A DNA stretch of 64,000 nucleotides. Origin: Cymbomonas tetramitiformis (Eukaryota; Chlorophyta; Pyramimonadophyceae; Pyramimonadales; Pyramimonadaceae). Made by a program: the position numbers and the translations under genes. Positions 10,876 to 22,201 of this stretch are shown one piece after another; position 1 is the first letter of the stretch, and every line of letters begins with the position of its first letter. The notes beneath the pieces are model-generated. The model saw nothing but the letters and a program-made list of their open reading frames with translations, searched no databases and had not been told where the DNA came from. The stretch spans positions 19,031 through 83,030 of the forward strand of contig LGRX02033436.1 of assembly GCA_001247695.2 (NCBI GenBank), read 5' to 3'.

Positions 10876-11192
10876 CAACTTTTTTCGTTGTCTTAGAATT
10901 GATCCCTTAATTTCTAGTGACTTTCAAAAGTTCCTATCGTTGAATTATGCATGTGACCACTTTGTGACGGCATAGGGAAATGCGACGGCTCTGCTTTGCG
11001 TTTCCCCCCCTTGCCCTCCACCCAGTTCTCGTCCAGTGTGCTGGCATCTTTATCTGTGAATTTGTATACACAACGAAAGACCGGAATGCAGTGAGAACGT
11101 GGGCCGAAGACAGCGAAGTTCAAACGCAAGAAAACACAACGAAGAACGAACGAACGAAGAAGCACAACGGGCGAAATGTGTAACACACGCAC

Positions 11193-11574
11193 TTCCAGAT
11201 GCACCTGAAGCACTTTGTTGTTCTGAAGGAGTCTTCCGTTTTTTGTTGGCCCTATTATTCTGCGCATCAACCCGGGATCGTTCTTCCTTGTCCTTGCGGA
11301 AAGCTGCTATCTCCTGTTCGTGTCCGGCGAGATTCTCGATGGGCTCCCATGTGTCCTCGTTATCAGTGAAACCCTCCCAACCTATGAGCCACACAGGTTT
11401 ACCTTTCCTTACTGCTTCCGCGTTTATCTCACGGACGGAGAAGACAGTGTCGTCGTTGCCCGTGAGGTCGTAAGGGTTTTTCTGAGTTCGTTTCACAGGG
11501 CCTTGACCCTGCGCGTGCAGAACCACGTCGGCGTCACTGGTCTTTCTGCGCTTGGCACCTTTGCCACGAGGCAT
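11193..11574 (-). CDS. Chromodomain protein, first exon or short protein
   Basis: Starting at ATG 11574 the protein opens with a basic stretch (MPRGKGAKRRK), likely nuclear. A chromodomain follows at about residues 43-95 (VFSVREINAE, KPVWLIGWEGF, EDTWEPIENL). The aromatic residues of the methyl-lysine cage are largely present (F near the start, W in LIGWEGF, W in DTWEP). A lysine/arginine-rich tail (NKKRKTPSE) follows. A donor-like GGAA|GTGCGT at 11193 suggests an intron. Without it the frame stays open to 11050 with low-complexity residues. It could be a host HP1/Polycomb-type gene or a chromointegrase remnant, and no integrase is visible nearby. Confidence 0.6.
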
Positions 11575-11915
11575 CTTTACTCAACGAATTTCGAAACAGT
11601 CGGTACGTAGATTAGCGATGAATGGGATTAAAATGCTCACAGATTATATTTTTTATACGAATTCCTCGCTCGCCCCTACTTTGCTATTCCGAAGTCTGCA
11701 CCAATAATATGAAGTTTTGGAATCATCTTGGGATCGATGAATAACGGTTGTTAATTGGTTGGATCGATGTGGTTTAGAATGGTACCTATCGTGATAGCTC
11801 AAGATCACGTTGATCCGTCAAAGTGGTTATCGTACTTATCGATTACTGCCATTCACATGAGGTGTCGATTAATCAAATAACAAAATCGCGTCGAACCTAT
11901 CGAGTGACGAGGACA
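11575..11915. other. Region upstream of the chromodomain gene
   Basis: Unique sequence 5' of the minus-strand ATG. It should contain that gene's promoter, but no clear element is recognised. Confidence 0.4.
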
Positions 11916-11917
11916 AT

Positions 11918-12107
11918 TCCGGTGAACCTGTCGAGCGACGACGACAGTTTTGTGAACCTGTCGAGCGACAACGACAATTTTGCGAACCTGTCGAACGACA
12001 ACGACAGTTTTGCGAACTTATCGAAAGATAACGATATTTACGATAAGTCATTTGAACATATCGAACGACGACGATAACTCCGATTAATCGATTAATCGGA
12101 GTTATCG
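11918..12107. repeat. 30-bp tandem repeats ending in a 36-bp perfect palindrome
   Basis: Four units of GTGAACCTGTCGAGCGACGA with a variable tail (period 30) run from about 11922 to 12040. They are followed by 12072-12107, a perfect 36-base palindrome (left half CGATAACTCCGATTAATC). The unit is in-frame as NLSSDDDSF-like text, but the ORF is short and unsupported. The TCGA/ATCGAT-rich style recalls the arrays at 34.4-34.6 and 45.9 kb. Confidence 0.85.
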
Positions 12108-12872
12108 AACTATCGATACCGGGCCTTGGCCGGCATGCGCACAGCCGCTTATGGTGAATCGCTTTAGGGTATTGTCAAGACATTTGCCCACGCGATCGGT
12201 GCACAAATGCCACGGGACAATTTGCATACGTTGGGTACATCGTGATGTGCCCAAGGCCGGGTACGTAGTGGACATGGGTGGCAAGTTAGCCACCCAGGCT
12301 GCCGCACAACATATACCCTGCACTCCGGCAAACGGCGGTCGGGAAAATCTCAACCGAATACCCGCTGATGGATATTCCACAGGAAACTGTGAGGGTGATG
12401 CCGTCCACACTCGGTGATGAGGAAGGTCATGAGCGCAAGCCATAATAATGTATTACCTGTGCGTGGAACGCTCACCAAAAACACACGAAGAAAACTGGTC
12501 AGCAATCACACAGATAGTGGACTGAAACGGCCTGCACTGTTGACACAAGCCAAAATCCAGACAACCAAATTATCACAAGCGCAAAGGGCTCTTTATCCTC
12601 CTCTGTCACTGAACACGTTTTATGGGTTTTATGTGTAGCCAAGAGATAATATGCAAGCCTACAACCACCCGTGGGCACTGCATGGGTGATGAGTTGCTGC
12701 TGGCAAAATTGCCAATTTCCCTGTCGAAACACGTAAAAATAAGCAACACTTGGAATGCTCAGTTGATGTTATAAAAATCACTGAAAAGCACCCGTGTCGC
12801 AGAAACCTATCCGAATTATGAATGCATGTTAATTCACTGCACGTGTGGGGCGTATCAACCTCTCGTCTGTCG
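12108..12872. other. No gene recognised
   Basis: Two overlapping ORFs on opposite strands (12151-12417 + and 12102-12443 -) have no recognisable motifs. No RNA gene or repeat is evident. Confidence 0.4.
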
Positions 12873-12946
12873 AGGTTCTCCGCGCTCAGGAGCATATCGA
12901 AGGTTCTCCGCGCTCAGGAGCATATCGAGGTTCTCCGCGCTCAGGA
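12873..12946. repeat. 27-28 bp direct repeat, three copies
   Basis: AGGTTCTCCGCGCTCAGGAG starts at 12873, 12901 and 12928, followed by CATATCG in the first two copies. Confidence 0.9.
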
Positions 12947-13604
12947 CCCACGAAGTACGCCATAAAAACATCGCTACAAGTCGCGAACACGTCCATAAAT
13001 AGGATCAGTGGCCGCTAAGCTTTCCATGCGACGCTGTTCCAACTCATATCACCACAGGAACCCGTCATCACACCCCAGCGCAGTTCTACACACATGGTAG
13101 GTATATTTGTGATGTCCGTGTTAAAAACCGATTTTCGTTGCGACATTTAAATGGGAAAACCAGCCCAGCGCGCGATGAATGAGAAATCCGAACGTTGAAC
13201 TTTTGCATACGAAACAAAAGTGCAAGTTTTGCATATTTCAAACTTGAAAAAGTATTAGAGAAGTGAATTAAAAAGAAATCCACGTATGGCCCTGTCTTAG
13301 TGTATGTTTTCATGTGTTTTTTTGTGTAGTCACGTTAAGCATCAATGGAACACTGGAACTAAAAAGGAAGCAGAATATTTTACGGTAACAAGGTGGCGCC
13401 GCAAGGTTTAACATATTTTGAGTAAAACTATTCAAGATTCAACACGCAAGATGAAAAATTCTTGCGATGGTCATGCTCCAGAGCTTCGGGATGGGTGAAT
13501 TTATCAATTTCGGCCGCGTGAAGTGGCTTATGGTTTGAAGCGCTTGTCCAGCGGCATGCCCGTGAGCAACGAAGAATAGTGAAAATACTGTGAATGTCTA
13601 CTGT
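12947..13604. other. No gene recognised
   Basis: Mixed unique sequence with AT-rich parts near 13100-13460. No domain, RNA or repeat seen. Confidence 0.4.
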
Positions 13605-13605
13605 T

Positions 13606-13991
13606 CAGAAGTTACAAATACTGTTAGGAACCAAAAACTGCAAGCCACCACACGCGCAGGAACGATGCACAAGACTAATTACAACACGCGACCGGATAAA
13701 TGTACTCAGGACTTGAGCGTGTAAACCTAAGAGATATGCCCCGGAGCTTCCCTGCTGCCATGGCGTAGGTTTTACATCCGAACCACAGCCTGGGCATACA
13801 GTGCAGCTGAAGCGGCTGCCCGACTCCCCCTGAAAGGAAGCAAGCTGATGCAGTTCGTCCATCATCAAGGCCGCATCGAGGGCTGCGCCCGTGGTCTGTT
13901 GTTTAATAGCTACGATTAATGCGACGCGCTTTTGTACCTCGTCTCCCCCCGCAGCACGTTGCCTCGCTGGTACCAGACTGGGCTGCCCCAC
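13606..13991 (-). pseudogene. Exon(s) of the coiled-coil gene split by element B (distal part)
   Basis: On the minus strand a coding-like stretch reads DEVQKRVALIVAIKQQ and ALMMDELHQLASFQ, preceded by an acceptor-like CTGTCAG near 13991. It lies 45 bases from the left end of element B. The matching proximal exons of the same strand lie just beyond the right end of element B (27026 onward), where an exon closes with a good donor (GCG|GTAAGC). I infer that element B occupies the intron between them. The true 3' limit of this exon is not clear, and the part after about 13800 (CTVCPGCGSDVK) may be intronic. Confidence 0.4.
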
Positions 13992-14037
13992 TGACAGGCA
14001 CTGCCTTTGCCGAGCGTCCGTTGCAGCAGGCAGTGCT

Positions 14038-14080
14038 CCCTACAGATCTGCAACCCTTGGGAAAGCTTTCCATAGGCATG
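14038..14080 (+). repeat. Element B left terminal inverted repeat
   Basis: 43 bp, exact reverse complement of 26789-26831. It contains AAAGCTTTCCATAGG, the first copy of the element's word. The terminal bases are CCCTA, not the classic CACTA. Confidence 0.95.
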
Positions 14081-15200
14081 CCATCCCTGTGCCCTCCCTA
14101 TGCCCGCCCTTGGGAACGCTCGGGAAAATCCGGAAATATTTTCCAAAGGCTTGGAAAGTTTTCCATAGGGTATTTCCATAGGGATACCCCCTTTTGGAGT
14201 TTCCACAGGGTTTCTATAGGGCTGTATGCCTATGGAAAAGGACGTTCCATAGGCATGGAAGGCCGTATAATCACCCTATGGAAAAGTAAACATTTCCATA
14301 GGACGACTATAGGCATAACCAGGACTATGGAAAACCCTATGGAAAATGTAAACCCTTCCATAGGGCGGCTATAGGCATAGGGGGCCGATGGAAAGCCCTA
14401 TGGAAAATATAACTTTCCCATACGCTTTCCATAGGCATGTCCAAGGGCGGGCGTAGGGCGGGCGTAAGGATAGCGCACCTATGGAAAATTAGCGTATACT
14501 ATGAGTTTTCCACAAGATCTTCCATAAGGCGGGCATAGCGATAGTACACCTATGGAAATGTACAATTCGCCCTGCGTATTCTCGGGAATAAAGTCGTAAT
14601 TCCATAGGGCCTTCCATAGGGATGCCATAGGTATGGTAGGCCTATGGAAACGTATAATCCACTCTGCGTATTCTCGGGAATATCAACGTAATTCCATAGG
14701 GCCTTCCATAGGGTCCCCATAGGGATAGTATACCTATGGAAATATACAATTCATTCTGCGTATTCTCGGTCAATAAAGACGTAATTCCATAGGGGTTTCC
14801 ATAGGGTTAGCTATAGGGATAACACAGGGTGAGCATGCCGTAGGTATACTCCTGATACAGGTGGCAAAGTCTATACCTATAGTATCCATATGGAATACGT
14901 TTCCACACGTATACCGTACGTATGGAATTGACGTTCCATAGGTATAGCCAGCCTATGGAATGAGCTTTCCCAGGGGTGAGCCACCCAGTGGAAAGGTCTT
15001 CCGTAGGTATATCATCCGTATGGAAACATGTTTCCCAAGGGATACCATACCTGTGAAAGGGTTTCCATAGGTATAACCATTCAGGTTTCATAGGGTGAGC
15101 ATAGGGTGATGATTCATGATATATCCAGGCTTTCCATAGGGCTTTTACTACATATATACATATTAATATACAGAATAATTCCATCTATGAAATGAACAAG
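14081..15200. repeat. Left subterminal array of TTCCATAGG words
   Basis: TTCCATAGG/CCTATGGAA occurs every 15-40 bases in both orientations, decaying to variants such as TTCCATACG and CCGTATGGAA toward the transposase 3' end. Two ~85-100 bp blocks ending TCTGCGTATTCTCGG repeat near 14570, 14665 and 14755. In CACTA elements such as maize En/Spm, subterminal word arrays bind an accessory transposon protein; a similar role here is inferred. Confidence 0.8.
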
Positions 15201-18200
15201 TTATTCGTCATGTAAGTCGCCCACAAAATCTACATGCCTATCTAGTATGAGCATCATCTTGTCTTTATCATATCTCCATGGTGGATCATTGAAACCGAGT
15301 TTGTGCTCGCCGAGATAATATACCAACCTATTTGCATCGGGTCGTCCAGCTGGAATTCTCTTGGTCGTGATGAACCGGTCAAAGTTCCATGGAATGGGTA
15401 CAATGCACACCAAGCACTCAATCTCAAATGCTTGGATGAAAACCTCGGAAAGGTCCCATGGCAAGTCCGACCTCAACATCATATTGTTCGCCACGGTATC
15501 TTGAAATGCTGCCTTCAATGGAAACCATCTTACTTTGAGGAAAACCAATTGTTTCCTGCCAATCGGGATGCTATAAATTTTCAGAAGCTCGCCGTACCTG
15601 CAACACATACTTTCCAAAGGGTGAGCATAGGGTGGGCACGGGGTGGACATAGGGCGGCTATAGGGCGGACACAGAGTGGGAAAGCTTAACTCGTAATCAT
15701 AGGGAGGGTGTAGGGTGGTCGTAGGGTGGGCACAGGGTGAGCATACGCATGATCTAGGATATATGTTACGGTATAGGGATGTTGTAGGGCGAACACAGGG
15801 TAGGCATAGGGCCAATATAGGGCGAACATAGGGTGGGCATCGGATGAACGACCTGTCTTCATGGGCATTCAATCCATTTACGGGGTATCAAAGATTGCCT
15901 TTATGTATCGTTGACAGGTGGTGAGGTGGCGGTCGGCGGATCGCGTACGAAAAGTGTCTCGTCCGACTTTCACGTGCTGACTCTTCATCACACCGTCCAT
16001 GTAGACATAACAACGCTCCTTGGTACTCAAAGGACGACATTCCCTCGTCAACCGGTTCAACCGCCATGTCTCCAGATCTTGGATGACGGGTCGTGGCATG
16101 ATCCGCCGTTCTCTCAAACTCAATCGCTTCCATTCAGCGAGTTTGGTGTCAAAGTCGTTTTGCAGGAGCTGGGCCCATGGGAAATTCGTGCGCATATACT
16201 TCCGTATACCTTTTATGTCACCTGTGGGTGATCAATGGGTGGGCATAAGATGGTTACGAATTTCAAAGGGTGGGCATAGGGTAGGCATAGGGTGAGCACA
16301 GGGATGGAATATTTCTTTTCAGCTCCAAGGGTGGGCATAGGGCGGGCATATGGCGGGAAAGATTTCCATTGGGTGGGCACAGGGCGGACATCTACTGCAA
16401 AGGCATCTAAGGCACTGCGTACCTTCATCCAAGGTTATCGGTGTTTGCTTGCCAATCACCTCCACTCGTCGCTTTTGTGGCCCAGTGTATGGTGCAACCT
16501 TCTCATTAGATATTGAAGCATATATGCCACGGACTAGCATCAGCTGTTTTTCTAGCATCTGACCTGCGACATACATAAAACATAAACAAACGTACAGTGC
16601 AGCCAGACGTTTCCATACCTATGTTCTCCCTATGGAAGGAGCTTTCCATAGGCACGGTATACGTACGGAACCGATACATAGTAAAGGCATAAGGTAAACA
16701 TAGGGTGGGCATAAGGTGGGCATAGGGCGGGAAACTTTGAGATTCCCATTCCCTATGGTGATCACAGGGATAGCATAGGGCGGACGTAGGGTGAACATAG
16801 GGTGAGCCTAGGTATACATACCGTTCATGATGCTGGCTACTGGCTGCGATCGAGTTTTGACTGACTCCTTGCATTTCCCATAGAATGACTCCCACGGAAA
16901 TAACCATGTTCCATGCGCAGGTCCTGTCAGTTCGATATGCCGAGGCAAATGTCGCAAAATATGCGTAGTTATATTCCAATCTTCAGGTGAAAACTCCTTC
17001 TCCCATCGGTCCATTAGAGCTTCAACCCGTTTATGCAGACGGTCCTCGGAGATGATGTGGTTTGAGACTATCTCACGCACCACTACGACGAACTCCCCAA
17101 CAAAGGACGAGTATTTCGGATGAGGCAAATCTCCCAATGCGTCTGGCCAAGCTGCGATTGCGCTCATGAAGCCGCAAGTTATGAAGACAATCCCCACGGC
17201 GGCCTTCAGTTTTCTTGGCTCTCCTGTGCTCGCGCTGAACTCCATGCCCTTAGTTACCACGTTGCCCCAATTCCGATCGACTTTTGATTTCTTGTACCAC
17301 TTAATCGCAATAGAACGAATGTCCTCATCCAGACCCCATGGTACAGCGAGTTCTGCAAAAACAGAAAAGAACAGCAGTCACTGTCATGCATTATTTGACA
17401 ATCGCCAGGTTCCAAGGGTGGGTATAGGGTGGCTATAGGTCGGGTGCAGGGTGGGCATAGGGATGGAATATTTCTCTGCAGTTCCAAGGGTGAGTATAGG
17501 GTGGGCATATGGTGGGCACAGGGTGAGCACAGGGATGGAATGCGTTTCCCCAGTTCCAAGGGTGGGTATAGGGAGGGCATAGGGCGAGCACAGGGATGGA
17601 ATGAAATCCCGAGATTGTTACATACCAGCAAAATGTTCTTCCAAGGTTTTCTCCACCTCGTTCTCGTCCACAGGTTCAGGTAGCCACTCCGGGTGCACAT
17701 GGTGATTTTCAGCATATCTAAGGCATTTAATATTCCAGTTGCACTGAAAAATAGCACATGTCATCCTATATTCCAAGTTATGAAGTTCGTGCATGATATC
17801 CGGGAAGTAGTCCTTTGTCACGGAAAAGTGTGGCAACAAAGAAAGTGCACACGGCCCTTTGATGCCCGTTCTACTATAAATCTCTCGAAGCTGAGCAGCA
17901 GTGTACAACCCAGAATCTGCGCAACTTGCATTTCTGGCCTGCAGCAATCGTACGTCCTCATCGGTGCGGAGAGGTGCAGAACCTGTGAGGACAGTTGTCA
18001 CATTCGTCATCGCATTCGTTTTCATAGGGTGGGCATAGGGCGATCACAGGGCTAGCATAGGGCGGCCATAGGGCGAGCATAGGGTGGGAAACCTGAATTG
18101 GTTATCTCAGGTACGGTATAGGGATGCTATAGCGGTGTCACAGGGCGGGCATAGGGTGGGCATAGGGTGGGAATAAGCTGGACTACCTTTGAAAATTGTT

Positions 18201-21200
18201 TTATTCAAACAGCTTGTTCCCCAGGTCTCGCCGGTAATGTTGCAGAACATGCAGGCTTTAGAAGCGGAATTTCCTCCCACTCGATTGGCAATTTCCGTTA
18301 TGCCCCCCGTGCCATAGTCAGCAACAACACACGTGAGCATGCATCGTAACTGGAAGATTTCCTTTTTTCTTGAATCAAACGCTCGGACACCAACATTCCA
18401 CATGTCGAGCAACTCGTCCACCAAGAACTTGTAGTAAATCTGAGCATTACTCGGTTTATCCTCGATTATTCCGTATACCAATAGAAACTCGTACTTGGCT
18501 CGATACTCAGCAGGCAGATTTAAGATTTGGAACGTTATTGGGGTGATTGAGGACGTGACCGCCGTGGAATCGTTATGAGGATTCACTCCATCGGCACACA
18601 TGAATAAGGAGATGTTCCGTGGCTCCGTAAAGAAGCCCGGCTGCTCGACATACACCTTATTTCTCCAGAAGGTCGACTCTGCGATTGAAACCGAGCAACG
18701 AAACTTATCATTTAAGGTGAGGAACACAATTACACTTTCTGGAATAATAAATGGATTTTGGGCATAGGATAAGCATAGGGTGGTCATAGGGTGGGCATAG
18801 GGCGAACATAGGGTGGGCATAGGGTCAACATACAGTAATCACTCAGTAATAAGAAAACCCGCCAATAAGAAAGTAGCCAGCTTTTTTGATTTCTTCACAA
18901 TATTTAACACACAACACTCCATATTTAAGATCTCTATATAAATAAGAAACTTGCTAGGCTGACCTAAAATTCCTGTTTTCTTAAAATCGAGTGTTTACTG
19001 TAGGATGCAAGGCAATTGTGAATTGGGCATAGGGTGAGCATAGGGTGGACATAGGGTGATCATAGGGATGTTATAGCGTGGACATAGGGTGATCATAGGG
19101 ATGTTATAGGGTGGGCATAGGGTGAGCATGTGGGAGGGATACACTTACGATGAAACGTAGTCACAACCGGCAGATCGTCGTTCTCCGCGGGTGTAGTTAT
19201 CTTCCATGATACCAAGAGCTCGGCCATCTCTGGTATCAAATATAGCATCGGCAGGAGTTCGTCCAAGCGCCAAAACCTAAATACCTTGTACGGCTTTCCC
19301 GGAATAAGCCGTCCGTTACGTCGAGAGCTGGGGTGACACCGAAGTTTGTGGCAATGGAGGCACTGGGTAAGGTCGTCATGCCGGCCCGGAGTGAAGATCA
19401 TGCATTCATTCCTGCAAACGTCGGCGGTATGGTACGGCAGGGCAAAATCCTTCCACATAGACAAAGCTTGTTTGAAGGAGGTCGGGAAACCATTTCGTCT
19501 CTGATTGCCGATGATGTCAACGTTGCCAATCACCGTTTGCCGCATGAGATTGAAGATTTGATCAAACATGGATTGGGTAGCATTGTGCTCGGATTTCGTT
19601 TCCAGCAGATCAACGACAAGACGATGCATTGTTGAAACCTTCTCGGCATAGACGTGATCAACGACCTGTGAAATCACGAGAGGCATCCCCAACTTTACAG
19701 GAACTGCAAAATAAAAAAAAGGCATTTCCCTCCGCATGTCCACCCTATGCCCGTCCTATGCCCACCCTATGCCGACCCTATGGAAACATCCAATGCTTTC
19801 CATAGGCATGCCTACCCAGTGAACCACCTATACCCGCCCTTGGGAATGCTCAGGCCCACCCTATGGAAACATTCCATGTTTTCCCAACCTATGCCCGCCC
19901 AATGCTCGCCCTATGCCCACCCACTGGAAACGTCCAATGCTTTCCATAGGCATACTTACCCAGCGCTCTACCTATACCCGCCTCTGGGAATGCCTGTTCC
20001 CACCCTATGGAAACGTTCAACGATTTCCCAACCTATGCCCACCTGTTGGCATACGTACGCCCACCCTTGGGAAATACAGAAAGAGGGGTACCTCATGGTT
20101 ATCCATATCCTCATCGTTGGCAGCAGGAATTAGGAGACGGGCACAATGTTCTTCCAGCTTTCTCAAATGATCCTGGAGAATTTCGTCCGCTTCTGCATTG
20201 GCATCTTCCATGTCATCATCACCTCCAAGGGAACCACCATCACCACCATTACGGTGGTAAACGATATTTGACACGAAGTGGGAACTGATTCCGCGCGATC
20301 GAGATGTCATCAGACCTGAGACAGGTCGTCATCGTCATTTCGCCGGATCCGAGGTGCCACCGCTGCGAGGTGCACATGGTAAAGCTGCGAACGGAAGGTC
20401 AAAGGCAAAGGGAAAGGCAAAGGGTTTAAGATTTAGCGGCAGTCGGAATAGTTTTCAGAAGCATATGGAAAGTATTCTAGTGCTTCTGAAAACTATTCCT
20501 ACTTCTTCTATATCCTAAACCCTTTGACTTTCCTTTTACTGCTGCACGCGACCGGCAAGCATCTTTGAAACTTCCGAGTTTCAAAGATGCGTTTTGTATT
20601 TTGGGTGCACCCTAAAATTACAAAACAGCCGAGCGCTTCCCGTTTGTGCGGGATATTCACATGTATCCCATGAAGTATTTCATATGAGTTAACACACATG
20701 CACACGCAGGGGAAACCCTCGGCTGCTTGGCATCTTTGGGTTTGGGTTCGAACCAAAACTCGAACCCAAAACATCTGCCTTAGAAATAAATTGCGCGTTT
20801 CGCGCACAAGTAACTTGAAGCCTTGAGCTTCAAGTAACTTAAAGATATGTATCTTGGCAGCATTTGTGCCAAGCTTCGTGCTCTAGGACGCACGGGAAGC
20901 CCTCGGCTGTTTGGCATCTTTGAGTTTGGGTTCGAACCCAAACCCAAAACATCTGCCTTAGAAACAAATTGCGCGTTTCGCGCACAAGTAACTTGAAGCC
21001 TTGAGCTTCAGGTAACTTAAAGATATGTACCTTGGCAGTATTTGTGCCAAGTTTCGTGCTCTAGGACGCACGGGAAGCCCTCGGCTGTTTGGCATCTTTG
21101 GGTTTGGGTGTCACGTTCGAACCCAAACCCAAAACATCTGCCTTAGAAATAAATTGCGCGTTTCGCGCACAAGTAACTTGAAGCCTTGAGCTTCAGGTAA

Positions 21201-22201
21201 CTTAAAGATATGTATCTTGGCAGTATTTGTGCCAAGTTTCGTGCGCTAGGACGCACGGGAAGCCCTCGGCTGTTTGGCATCTTTGGGTTTGGGTACGTTC
21301 GAACCCAAACCCAAAGGCAAAGGCATAGGACAGTTTCGTAGATTCTGTCCCGATGCCTTCGCAACCTCGCATGCTAACTCATATTATATTGAATATTCAA
21401 CATTCAAGCGTTGGATACCCCACGCCAACGGGAAGCGCTCGGCTGATTTGTTATTTGGGTATGCGCACCCAAATGACCAAAAACGCATCTTTGAAACTCG
21501 TTAGTTTCAAAGATGCGTGGCCGATGCCTTCGTGCTTATGTGTATATTTCATATGAAATATGCCATGGAATAAATGTGAATATCCCGCACAAACGGGAAG
21601 CGCTCGGCTGTTTTGTAATTTTAGGGTGCACCCAAAATACAAAACGCATCTTTGAAACTCGGAAGTTTCAAAGATGCTTGCCGGTCGCGTGCAGCAGTAA
21701 AAGGCAAGGCAAAGGGTTTAGGATATAGAAGAAGTAGGAATAGTTTTCAGAAGCACTAGAATACTTTCCATATGCTTCTGAAAACTATTCCTACTGCCGC
21801 TAAATCTTAAACCCTTTGCCTTCCCCTTTGCCTTTGACCTTCCGTTCGCAGCTTTACCGTGTGCACCTCGCAGCGGTGGCATGGCACCTCGGATCCGGCG
21901 AAATGACGATGACGACCTGTCTCAGGTCTGATGACATCTCGATCGCGCGGAATCAGTTCCCACTTCGTGTCAAATATCGTTTACCATTACGGTCACCCCC
22001 GTCATCACTTGAAGTATCGTCTTCACTACTACTTTCCCCCATGTATACCGCTCCTTGCCATCTCTTGTATAGCTTCGTATGTCGTTGTATCGTTCGAAGA
22101 GGTTTTTCAACTTGTAGTCGGCACACGGTGCAAGGACATGGTGGCATGTCGACCCCGTGGTTGTTTAATACTGGCCCACAACACACCATCCATACCAGCA
22201 C
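15201..22201 (-). CDS. CACTA (tnp2-type) transposase, nine mapped exons, disrupted
   Basis: Exons from 5' to 3' (minus): 22201-21987 (start 22201 or 22147), [insertion], 20254-20092, about 19703-19149, 18678-18187, 17982-17626, 17352-16822, 16563-16423, 16221-15882, 15597-15201 (TAA). Every junction from 19149 onward preserves phase. Domains: an N-terminal C-x-C-x2-C cluster (MPPCPCTVCRLQ) with IQRHTKLYKRW, typical of tnp2; the transposase core (MCADGVNPHNDSTAV, ITFQILNLPAEYR, SKACMFCNITGE, GIKGPCALSLLPHF, DIMHELHNLEY); the region HILRHLP, GPAHGTWLFPWESFYGK; and a DUF4216-like C-terminus (YGELLKIYSIP, FLKVRWFPL). All seven mapped introns contain GGGTGGGCATAGGG-like words. The join 20092/19703 is out of phase, so a small exon or another acceptor (TAAAG|TTG at 19692) is needed. 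The insertion at 20255-21986 breaks the coding sequence. Confidence 0.82.
20255..21986. mobile_element. Mutator-like palindromic element inserted in the transposase exon
   Basis: The termini TGGTAAACGATATTTGACAC (left) and its reverse complement (right) open inverted arms about 550-600 bp long. The arms are flanked by a direct repeat ACCATTACGG (20245-20254 and 21983-21992). Because part of it overlaps the terminal repeat, the target duplication is between 6 bp (TTACGG) and 10 bp. Long terminal inverted repeats and a 9-10 bp duplication are typical of Mutator-like elements. No transposase is encoded, so it is non-autonomous. Removing the element with one duplication copy restores the open frame (SSDDGGDRN followed by GGDGGSLGG), proof that it landed in an exon. 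The cargo is three ~180-bp units made of consecutive short palindromes. Confidence 0.85.
20780..21300. repeat. Three ~178-185 bp hairpin-chain units
   Basis: GCGCGTTTCGCGCACAAGTA starts at 20793, 20971 and 21156. Each unit is a string of palindromes: TTGCGCGTTTCGCGCA, AAGTAACTTGAAGC...GCTTCAAGTAACTT, AGATATGTATCT, CTTGGCAG...TGCCAAG, CGTGC...GCACG, GGGTTTGGG...CCCAAACCC. The arms of the host element hold more palindromes of the same style (GCATCTTTGAAAC/GTTTCAAAGATGC; GGAATAGTTTTCAGAAGC and its complement). Confidence 0.88.
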
